This document shows, in pieces, positions 1-11,200 of a stretch of DNA of 64,000 nt. The translations under genes and the position numbers were made by a program. The notes under the pieces are model-generated. The model was given only the letters and a program-made list of their open reading frames with translations. It made no database searches and had not been told where the DNA came from. Each line of letters begins with the position of its first letter. Positions within the stretch are counted from its first letter, which is position 1. The DNA is taken from the NCBI RefSeq assembly GCF_024166365.1, contig NC_064826.1:57491001-57555000 (forward strand), written 5' to 3'. The DNA is from Elephas maximus indicus (Eukaryota > Chordata > Mammalia > Proboscidea > Elephantidae).

Positions 1-1912
1 GCATCTTAAACATAAGTGGAAACTCCTTAGTCTTACTTTTTTAACCAATCTGAGAATATCACTCTTTAAATTGATTGTTTAGGTCACTTACATTTAATAT
101 AATTATTGATAAGATGGGGTTTAAGTCTGCCTTCTTGCTATGTATTTTCTTTTTATCCTGTTTTTTGTTTCTTATTTTTCTGTATTCTTTCTTTTGCACT
201 CATAGAATGGATTTTTTTTTGTTTTATTATTACATTTTATCCTCACTATCCTATCAGCTATACTTCTAGTTTTTTTATTTTATTTTATTTTTAGTAGTTG
301 CTCTAGGGCTTACAAAATACATCTTTATCACAGTCTACCTTTAAATAATATTTTCCACTTCATATAAAAGCCCTGGTGATGCAGTGGTTCAGTGCTCAGC
401 TGCTAACTGAAAGGTCAGTGGTTCAAACCCACCAGCCACCCTGCAGGAGAAAGATGTAGCAGTCTTCTTCCATAAAGATTTACAGCCTTGGAAACCCTGT
501 GGGGCAGTTCTATTCTGTCACACAAGGTTGCTGTCATTTGAAATTGACTTGATGGCAGTGGCTCTACCTTTAAATAGTATTTCCACCTCACATATAATGT
601 GAGAACCTGAAAACAGAGTGCATCTATTTTTCTTCTCCTGTTTTTTGTGTTGTTGTTGCCATACATTATACTTCTACATATGTTATAAACCCCACAATAC
701 GCTGTTATTATTTTTGACTTAAGCAATCAATTATCTTTTTTTATTGTGGCAAAATATACATAACATAAAATTCGCTTGTAACCATTTTTAAATGTACAGT
801 TCAGTGGCATTAATTACATTCTCAATGTTGTGTGACCATCATCGCCAACGTATATTTCCAAAACTTTTTCATCACCCCGAACGGAAACTGTACCCATTAA
901 GCAGCATGTCCCCATTCCCTTCTTCCCTAGCCCCTGGTAGCATCTAATCTCTGTCTCTATGATTTTACCTATTCTAGATACTTCATAAAAGTGGAATCGT
1001 AATATTTGTCCTTTTGTGTCTGACTTACTTCACTTAGTATAATGTTTTCAAGGTTTATCCTTGTAGCATATCCGAACATCCTTTCTTTTTATGGTTGAAT
1101 AATGATCCATTGTGTGTATATATCACATTTTGTTTATCCATTCATCTGTTGATGGAAACATGGGCTGATTTCCACTTTTTGGCTATTGTGAATGATGTTT
1201 CTAAGAATATTAGAGTACAACTATCAATATGAGTTCCTCTTTTCACCTCTTTGGGGAATATACCTAGAAAGGGATTGATAAGTCACGTGGTAATTCTGTA
1301 TGCAACTTTCTGAGAAATTGCCAAACTTTTCTACAGAGGTTGCACTGCTTTTTTATTAACCACCAGCAATGTACAAGGGTTGCGATTTGTCCATATCCTT
1401 GTTAACAATTGCTATTTTTTTTTTTTAGCCATCCTAGTAGGTGTGAAGTGGTATCGCATTATGGTTTTGACTTGCATTTCCCTAGTGACTAATGATGTTG
1501 AACATCTTTTCATGTGCTCATTGTCTATTTGTATATCTTCTTTGGAGAAATGTCTATTCAAGTCCTTTACCCATTTTTTAATTGGGTTATTTACCTTTTT
1601 TATTGTTGAGTTATAAAAGTTCTTTATATATTCTGGACACTAGACTCTTACCAGATACATGATTTGCAATTTTTTTTTTCCATTTTTCAGGTTGTCTTTT
1701 CATTCTCTTGATAATGTCCTTTTTGAGCAAAAGTTTTTAATTTTAACGAAGCCTAGTTTATCTCTTGTTTCTTTTGTTGCCTGTGCTTTTGTTGCCATAC
1801 TTAAGAAACCTTTGCCAAATCCAAGGTTACAAAGAGTTTCTCCTGTGTTCTTTTCAAGAGTTTTACAGTTTTGGTAAGCATTGATGTTTGATATGAAGGA
1901 ACTAAAGGCCAA
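1..1912 (-). mobile_element. Old L1 (antisense), interrupted by a SINE
   Basis: 1-367 and 564-735 match the antisense of L1 sequence as I know it; 736-1912 matches antisense L1 3'-region sequence of a mammalian L1M type (Plus-strand phrases such as CAGTGGCATTAATTACATTC and GGAGAAATGTCTATTCAAGT). It is strongly diverged with no coding capacity. The subfamily is not assigned. Confidence 0.7.
368..563 (+). repeat. AfroSINE
   Basis: Starts AGCCCTGGTGATGCAGTGG (A-box-like), has a B-box-like GGTTCAAACCC, and ends TTGACTTGATGGCAGTGG. It is flanked by direct repeats of about 33 bp (335-367 and 564-597), long for a target site duplication. Confidence 0.85.
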
Positions 1913-2332
1913 GGATATCCTATTAGCTTTCTACTGCTGTGTAACAAATTACCCCAAAACTTAGTGGCTTCAAACAGTAAACATTTATTCTCTCATTGTG
2001 TCTGTGGGCCAGGAACCTAGGCATGGCTTATCAGGGTGCCTCTTGCTCAAGGTCATCTTTCATGAGGCTACAGCCAGGGTGTTGGACAAGGGCTGTGTTC
2101 TCACCTGAATGCTCTCCAGAAGGCAGATCCACTACTCATATGGTTATTAGTAGGATCTAGTTTCTCCCTCAGTTTCTTGCCATATAAGCCTCTCCGTAGG
2201 GAAGCTGCCAACAAAGCAAGTGGCTTTCCTCAGGGCAAGGAATTAAGAGAGCAAGAAAGAGCTCTTTTTGTAACCTAATTTCGAAAGTGATATCCCATCA
2301 ATTTTATCCTATTGTTTACATTAAAAGTGAGT
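1913..2332 (-). mobile_element. MLT1-like LTR, first part (split by L1)
   Basis: Reads like the antisense of an ERVL-MaLR-type solo LTR (CTGCTGTGTAACAAATTACC then AAAACTTAGTGGCTTCAAAC). It is cut at 2332 by the L1 and resumes at 7666. No internal retroviral genes are seen. The exact family was not checked. Confidence 0.5.
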
Positions 2333-5300
2333 GGGGGCGGAGCCAAGATGGTGGAGTAGTCAGACGCTTCCGGTGATCCCTCTTACAACAAAGACCTGAA
2401 AAAACAAGTGAAACAATCATATATATGACAAGCTAGGAGCCCTGAACATCAATGGCAAAGTTCGAAAACAGACTGAGCGGCCGGGGGAGGAAGAGATGGT
2501 TCAGAAGCGGAGAGGAATTACTGGACCTGAATCTCCAGAAACCCTCAGATGCCATTCCCTGGAGCAACTACAGCAGGCCTGGCTATAGCGTTCAGGATAT
2601 GGTTTCCTCAGGGAGGGACAGTGAGCCGCACAGCCTGCTCACACCTCTGGAACCAGAGAATGGTGCTCTCAGCAAAAGCTAAGTATATTGTGTATATTTT
2701 ACTGTGCCCCCAGCCCCCACGCCGGCTTCAGTGACTGTTGATTTCCCTGGGCCTGAGATACACTCTGCTGCACACCCCGAGCCATTCTCCCAGCCTGGGA
2801 GAAGGAATAAATTCACAATTAGGGGAAAAGATAATCTGCCAGCTCCACTAAACTGGGGAACTCAGGAGAGAAGCGGCTCCTGTCCAGGCACAAATGGTCC
2901 ATGGACATTGAATACCTTTCTCCCCTGCATGGACCTGTGTGGACCCATTTCAGGAGAAAATCAACAACAAATAAGAGGAAAAGACAATATATAAACTACT
3001 CAGCACACAAAATTAAGTGGGAAAAAGAAACTGTCATCAACACACACAAAAAACACATCAAAATGACAGCACTAAACTCATAAAAAAAAAAACTCATACC
3101 TATCCATAATTACACTGAATGTAAATGGACTAAATGCACTAATAAAGAGACAGAGAGTGGCAGAATGGATTAAAAAAAATGATCCGTCTATATACTGCCT
3201 ACAAGAGACACACCTTAGACTTAGAGACACAAACAAAATTAAATTCAAAGGATGGAAAAAAATGTATCAAGCGAATAATCAAAAAAGAGCAGGAGAGGCA
3301 ATATTAATTTCTGACAAACTTTAAAGTTAAATCCACCACAATGGATGAGGAAGGACACTATATAATGATTAAAGGGAAATATACCAGGAGGATAACCATA
3401 TTAAATTTTTATGCACCCAATGACAGGGCTTCAAGATACATAAAACTCGGCATTGAGAAGTAAGATAGACAGCTCCACAATAATAGTAGGAGACCTCAAC
3501 ACACCACTTTCAGTGAAGTGACAGAACATCCAGAAAGAAGCTCAATAAAGACACGAAAGATCTAAATGTCACAGTTAACCACCTTGACCTCATAAACATG
3601 TACAGAACACTCCACCCAACAGCAGCCAAGTATACTTTCTATTCCAGCACACATGGAACATTCTCTAGAATAGAGACCACATATTAAGTCATAAAGCAAG
3701 CTTTAACAGAATCCAAAACATCGAAATATTACAAAGCATCTTCTCTGACCATAAGACTGTAAAAGTAGAAATCAATAACAGAAAAAGCAGGGAAAAGAAA
3801 TCAAACACTTGGAAACTGAAAAATACTGCTGAAAAATGACTGGGTTATAGAAGACATGAAGGATGGAGTAAAGAAATTCATAGAACCCAGCGAGAATGAA
3901 AACACTTCCTATTAGAACCTTTGGGAAACAGCAAAAGCAGTGCTCAGAGGTCAATTTATATCAATAAGTGCACACATACAAAAAGAAGAAAGGGCCAAAA
4001 TCAAAGAATTATCCCTGCAACTTGAACAAATAGAAAGAGCAACAAAAGAAACCCTCAGGCACCAGAGGAAAGCAAATAATAAAAATTAGAGCAGAATTCA
4101 ATGAAACAGAGAACAGAAAAACAATTGAGTTAACAAGACCAAGAAATGGTTCTTTGAAAAAATTAACAAAGACACACTACCTACCTAAACTAACACAAAC
4201 AGAAGTAGAACAACTAAATGAACCCGTAACAAAAGAAGAGATTGAAAAGGTAATTAAAAAACTCCCAACAAAAGAAAGCCTGGGTCTGGACAGCTTCACT
4301 GGAGAGTTCTACCAAACTTTCAGAGAAGAGTTAACACCAGTACTACTGAAGGTATTTCAGAGCATAGAAAAGGATAGAACACTCCTGAACTCATTCTATG
4401 AAGCCAGCAGATCCCTGATACCAAACCCAGGTATAAAAAGAAAATTACAGAGCTATATCCCTCTTGAAAGTAGATGCAAAAATCCTCAACAAAATTCTAG
4501 CCAATAGAATTCAACAACATATCAAAAAAATAATTCACCATGACCCAGTGGGATTCATACCAGGTATATAGGGATGGTTCAACATTAGAAAAACAATTAA
4601 TGTAATCCATCATATAAATAAAATAAAAGACAAGAACCACATGATTTTATCAATTGATGCCGAAAAGGCATTTGACAACTTCCAATACCCATTCATGATA
4701 AAAACTCTTAGCAAAATAGGATTAGAAGGAAAATTCCTCAACATAATAAAGGGCATATATACAAAGCCAATAGCTAACATCATCCTAAATGGAGAGAGTC
4801 TGAAAGCATTCCCCTTGAGAATAGGAACTACACAAGGATCCCCTTTATCACCACTCTTATTCAACATTGTGCTGGAGGTCCTAGCCAGAGCAGTTAGGCT
4901 AAATAAAGAAATAAAGGGCATCCAGATTGGTATGGAAGAAGTAAAAGTATCTCTATTTACAGATGATATGACCTTATACACGGAAAACCCTAAAGAATCC
5001 TCAAGAAAACTACTGAAATTAATAGAAGAGTTCAGCAGAGAATCAGGATACAAGATAAACATACAAAAATCAGTTGGACTCCTCTACACCAACAAAAAGA
5101 ACATCGAAGAGGAAGTCACCAAATCAATACCATTTACACTAGCCCCCAGGCCCCCAGGAGGACAAAATACTTAGGAATTAATCTTACCACAGACACGAAA
5201 GACCTATACAAAGAAAGCTACAAGACACTACTGCAAGAAACCAAAAGTGGAAAAACATACCTTGCTCATGAATAGGAAGACTCAACATTGTAATAACGTC

Positions 5301-7665
5301 TATTCTACCAAAAGCCACCTATAGGTACAATGCAATTGTGATCTGAATTCCAACGACATTTTTTAATGAGATGGAGAAACAAATCACCAACTTCATATGG
5401 AAGGGAGGGAGGCCCCGGATAAGTAAAGCTTTCCTGAAAAAGAAGAACAAAGTGGAAGAACTCACATACCTGATTTTAGAAGCTATTATACCGCCACAGT
5501 AGTCAAAACAGCCTAGTACTGGTGCAACAACAGATACATAGACCAATGGAACAGAATGGAGAATCCAAACATAAATCCATCCACATATGAGCAGCCGATA
5601 TTTGACAAAGGTCCAAAGTCAGTTAAATGGGAAAAAGACAGTCTGTTTAACAAATGGCACTGGCATAACTAGGTATCCATCTACAAAAATATGAAACAAG
5701 ACCGTGCACAAAAATGAACTCAAAATGGATCAAAGACCTAAATATAAAACCTAAAATGAAAAAGATCATGGAAGAAAAAATAGGGACAGTGCTAGGAACC
5801 CTAATACGTGGCATAAAGAGTATACAAAACATTACTAACAATGCACAAACACCAGAAGAGAAACTAGATAACTGGGAACTCCTAAAAATCAAACACCTAT
5901 GCTCACCAAAAGAGTAAAAAGATTACTATAGACTGGGAAGAAGTTTTTAGCTATGACTTTTCTGATCAGCGTCTGATCTCTAAAATCTACATGATACTGC
6001 AAAAACTCAACTGCAAAAAGACAAATAACCCAATTCAAAAATGGGCAAAGGATATGAACAGCTACTTCACTAAAGAAGACATTAACGTAGCTACCAGATA
6101 CGTGAGGAAATGCTCACAATCATTAGCCATTAGAAAAATGCAAATCAAAACTACAATGAGATTCCATCTCACTCCAACAAGGTTGGCATTAATCCAAAAA
6201 ACACAAAATAATAAATGTCGGAGAGGTTGTGGACAGACTGGAACACTTACACCCTGCTGCTGGGAATGTAAAATGGTACAACCACTTTGGAAATCGATTT
6301 GGTGCTTCCTTAAAAAGCTAGAAATAGAACTACTATAGGATCCAGCAATCCCACTCCTTGGAATATATCCTAGAGAAATAAGAGCCTTTGCATCAACAGA
6401 TATATGCACACCCATGTTCATTGCAGCACTGTTTACAATAGCAAAAAGATGGAAGCAACCAAGGTGCCCATCAGTGGATGAATGGATTAATAAATTATGG
6501 TATATTCACACAATGGAATACTACTCATCAATAAAAAACAATGATGAATTCGTGAAACATTTCCTAACATGGAGGAGTCTGGAAGGTATTATGCCAAGTG
6601 AAATTAGTCAATTGCAAAAGGACAAATATTATATGAGACCACTATTATAAGAACTCAAGAAATAGTTTAAACAGAGAAGGACATATTCTTTGATGGTTAC
6701 AAGAGTGGTGCGGGAGGGAGGGAGAGGGGTATTCACTAATTGGATAGTAGACAAGAACTGTTTTAGGTGAAGGGGAAGAACACACAATACAGGAGAGGTC
6801 AGCACAACTGGACTAAACCAAAAGCAAAGAAGTTTCCTAAATAAATTGAATGCTTCGAAGGCCAGTGTAGCAGGGGCGGAGGTTTGAGGACCATGGTTTG
6901 AGGGCCATCTAGGTCAATTGGCATAATAAAATCTATTAAGAAAACGTTCTGCATCCCACTTTGGAGAGTGGCATTTGGGGTCTTAAACACTAGCAAGTGG
7001 CCACCTAAAATGCATCAATAGGTCTCAACTCACCTGGAGCAAAGGAGAATGAAGAACACCAAAGACACAAGGTTAAATACATTTTGAGCCCAGGAGACAG
7101 AAAGGGGCACATAAATCAGAGACTACAGAAGCCTGAGACCAGAAGAATTAGATGGTGCCAGGCTACAACCAATGACTGCTCTGACAGGGAACACAACAGA
7201 GAACCCCTGAGGGAGCAGGAGAACAGTGGAATACAGACCTCAAATTCTTGTAAAAAGCCCAGACTTCATTTTCTGACTGAGACTAGATGGACCCTGGAGG
7301 TCATGGTCTCCAGACCTTTTGTTAGTCTAAGGCAGGAACCATTCCCAAAGCCAACTCTGCAGACAGGGATTGGACTGGACTATAAGATAGAAAATGATAC
7401 TGATGCGGAGTGAGCTTTTTGGATCAAGTGGACACGTGAGACTATGTGGGCAGCTCCTGTCTGGAGGCGAGATGAGAAGGCAGAGGGGGTCAGAAGCTAG
7501 CTGAATGGACACGGAAATAGAGGGTGGAGAGAAGGAGTGTGTTGTCTCATCAGCGGGGAGAGCAACTAGGAGTATATAGAAAGGTGTATATAAATTTGTA
7601 TATGAGAGACTGACTTGATTTGTAAACTTTCACTTAAAGCACAATAAAAATTAAAAAAAAAAAAA
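2333..7665 (+). mobile_element. L1 LINE with 5' and 3' ends but no ORF1
   Basis: Begins GGGGGCGGAGCCAAGATGG, a typical L1 5' end, and finishes with AATAAA-like sequence and a poly(A) run at 7653-7669. Short direct repeats flank it (AAAAGTGAGT at 2323, AAAAGTCAGT at 7666). The 5' UTR (to about 2960) runs straight into ORF2-proximal sequence, so ORF1 is missing. ORF2 survives as broken pieces: endonuclease region about 3090-4140, reverse transcriptase 4154-5174 (with an FTDDM catalytic box near 4957) and a C-terminal part to 6649. Many stops and frameshifts make it dead. Confidence 0.9.
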
Positions 7666-7775
7666 AAAAGTCAGTCAGTAGGTCCAGCCCACACACAAAG
7701 TGAAAGGATTATACGAGGTCATAAATAACAGGAAGTAGGGCCGCTGGAGATCATCTGAGAGGCTGTCTACAACAG
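7666..7775 (-). mobile_element. MLT1-like LTR, second part
   Basis: Continues the element interrupted at 2332 (AGTAGGTCCAGCCCACACAC up to GAGGCTGTCTACAAC). This shows the L1 landed inside an older LTR. Confidence 0.5.
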
Positions 7776-8095
7776 ACTCCAATATATAGAAGCTGACAGC
7801 AGCCAAGCCTTTGAAATAGCCCATATTATACCAGGCCCTCTCTGTCATAGTATTTCGTGCTCTTTGGCTTTGAAAATAGACTTTTTGGTATTGAAAGTCT
7901 CAACTCTACTGTATTTTAGGGCTTAGTCTCTGGCCAAAGTAAGCATTATTAAATGAACTGTTTTTAATGACGTTAGAGCATTTATTAGAGAAAAGAGTAA
8001 ACTTTTTTTTTTTTAAAAAAGAAAAAATTGCTTTAAAGTTTAAGATAGGCTTTGTTCTTGCTTATGATAGGCTCTCATGTAATTTTGTCTTTTAG
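7776..8095. other. CROT intron, nothing recognised
   Basis: AT-rich intron sequence leading to the CROT acceptor at 8095. No repeat or exon is recognised. Confidence 0.6.
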
Positions 8096-8219
8096 CCCTG
8101 GTTGCTGTTACGAAACAGCTACAACAAGGTATTTTTATCATGGTCGTACAGAGACTATGCGATCATGTACGGTAGAAGCAGTCAGATGGTGCCAGTCCAT
8201 GCAGGATCCTTATACACAC
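8096..8219 (+). CDS. CROT: CROT coding exon (fifth from last)
   Basis: The acceptor is TTTTAG before 8096 and the donor is GTGAGT at 8220. The first base completes a split codon, then 41 codons read from PGCCYETATTRYFYHG to RWCQSMQDPYTH. It is part of the acyltransferase core. All earlier CROT exons lie upstream of the window, since nothing CROT-like is seen in 1-8095. Confidence 0.95.
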
Positions 8220-11200
8220 GTGAGTATTTGAAAAGGAAAAATTCACCCAATTTTGTTTAATTTTTCTAAAGGTGTCTTGGTCCTGGAATAACTAACTTCT
8301 TTGCTTCAGATTTTCCTCAATCATTAAAATACTTTCACACTTTTTTTTTCCTGAAGTTTTCAAAGCCTTTGTTCATTTGTCAGTGAAGTGTATGTTGTTG
8401 TTATTAGGTGCTGCTGAGTTGGTTCCGACTCATAGTGACCCTGTGCACAACAGAAGGAAACACTGACCAGCCCTATACCATCCTCACAGTTGTTGCTGTG
8501 TTTGAGCCCATTGTTGCAGCCACTGTGTCAGTCCATTTTGTCGAGAGCCTTCCTCTTTCTCACTGACCCTCTTATTCTTTCCAAGTTATGCTTGGAAAGA
8601 ATAAGAAACAGGGGAGGCCAGGGAGGAGTAATGGTAGTCTGTCCTCCTGAGTGTGTTTGAAAGGGCTTCTCAGTGACTTTGGAGGGTGTTTCTTCATTTA
8701 GGATTCGAGAAGAAGCCTCTTTGAGTCATTTTCTAGTCTTTTAATACATTACTTCAGTACTACTGATCTACCTTTAGAACAATACCAGTGAAGTACAGAC
8801 TCTGCCAAAGTGCCTTCAAAGAAAGGAAGCTTTTCTTCATTTGGTTGAACGTGCTTAAAATCAGTTATGTTAATGGTTTCATATTAGAACCAGACAATTT
8901 TGTTTTTGACAACCACAGAAAAATCATGTTTAATTGTAATTTTCTCTTTCATACTTCTGTATTTTCCAAATTCTCTAATACAGTCATATGTTACTTTTAT
9001 GTGTTTATTTTTATAACTCCTTTTATTTATTTTTTGGGAGAGAGTAGAATTCCATAACACATTTACATAATTCCAAATTGAAAAGGCCCAATAGCTGCCA
9101 AACAGTTCTATATGTTTTATACTTTTTTAAGCACTTAAACAATAGTGTATATCCTTCCCACTGCTATTTTGCTGTTTCATTTGTGCCTTTGATTTTGATA
9201 GACACAGTCATATGTTGATTTATTTTAATTTCACAGAGCTGCTTTATTATCATATTTGTGCAGTTATGCATTTGTTTTTTAAAATCACAGTTGCTTCTTT
9301 CTTTATACTTGTTATTGTCACTTCAGCACTGCCCACGCGTTTCTGTTTTTCTGTTGTAGGAAAGAAATAATAAGCAGGGCCTATAACCAAAAAGGTTGGC
9401 AGTTTGAATCCACCAGGCACTCCTTGGAAACCCTGTGGGACAATTCTGCTCTCTATCCTGTAGGGTCGCTATGTGTTGGTATCGACGCGATGGCAATAGG
9501 TTTGGTTTTTTATTTTATAGGAAAGAAAGGAGCCCCTGGGTAGTGCGGATGGTTAACGTGATTGGTTGCTAACCAAAAGGTTGGAGGTTTGAGTTTACCC
9601 AGAGGTGCCTCAGAAGAAAGGTCTGGCCATCTGCCTCTGTAAAAGTAGCCATTGAAAACCCTCTGGAGTACAGTTCTACTCTGACACACATGGGGCCACG
9701 GTGAGTCAGAATTGACTTGATAGCACCTGGTTGTTGTTGTTTTATAGGAAAGAAAAGGCAGCGAGATACATAGGAAAAAGACATATAAGCGTGTGTCACA
9801 GGTCTTAGAAATCTTTTCTCTTTCCAAATTACCCAAATCCTAATTACACTGAGCCCAGGTTTTTTGTTTGTTTGGTTTTTGTACACTTGTTTTTGAAGCA
9901 TCTCTTGATTTTTGTTAACACAGCTTCAAGAGCGGCGGCAAAAGATGTTACAAGCTTTTGCAAAGCATAATAAAATGATGAAAGACTGTTCAAATGGAAA
10001 AGGTACTTAGGTTGGAATCATTCTGATGTTTTTAAAAAATTTTTCTCATGTTGAAAAATGTTTTCTAACTTTCGTTTTGGGGTCTTATTGCAGGATTTGA
10101 CCGTCATCTTTTAGGTCTCTTACTCATAGCAAAAGAGGAAGGTCTCCCTGTTCCAGAACTCTTTACAGACCCACTTTTCTCCAAAAGGTAGTACAGTGTA
10201 GTGTTTTATAGTTTCATCAATCAGTTTTTTTGTGTGTGTGTGAATGTTAAAAAAATCTTCAGAAACAGTATGAGCATCTGTTGGCCTAGTAAAATATCCT
10301 TTCTTTGTGCCACACAGTGGAGGAGGTGGAAATTTTGTTCTCTCAACAAGTCTTGTTGGTTATTCACGAACCCAAGGAGTGGCAGTTCCCATGGTACACA
10401 ATGGCTATGGATTTTTCTACCACATCAGAGATGACAGGTGAGGCTGCTTTTTTTAATTCTTGCTGTTCTATAGAGTGAGAAAGCTATCACTTTTGTTCTT
10501 TGAATATTTTTCCTACACTATAATTCTGATTGTATTGTTACCTGTCACTTGGTTCATAGACAACTATTTTTGCCATTTAGGCATTTAACGTGTATTTATG
10601 TTTCTCTATCCTGCTTCCTACAATAAGACACTTTTCAAAATCAGTCTTATAAGTGCTTTTGCGCAGAACACAGTTTAAGATCGATTCAGCGATCTTATCA
10701 TCATCCTCAAAATCAGACATTTTAACATATTTGGTCTACACAAGGTATTTTATGTTAGATTCAGATACAGTTTGACCACCTGTAAAAATAAGATGGTTCA
10801 TTTAATTGTGGAAAATACTAACGAGAAAAAGAGACCAGGTAAATTAATTTATACTCAAAAAAAGAATGTTTTACCAATTTAGATGAATTTTATTTGGATT
10901 ATATGGAATTTGACTTGTATTTGTGAAAGAATGAGAAAGAAAAGTGTGATAGGGAAAAGAGGTGTAGAACAAGGTAATACGGAAGTAATAGCGAGGCTTG
11001 GAAGGTCACAGTCAAAGCATGGAACGCTTGGTCAAAAATCATTTGGCTGCATTTATCACTGTGAATAAGATGAGAGCAGGCTTAGAGGCACTTTAGATGG
11101 AATGCAAAAAATTGGGATGATAATATACATATGACATTTCAGTTTTGAATATATTGCTTTTATACTTTTGCTTTTTCTAAAAGATTTTACAGTCTGTTAT

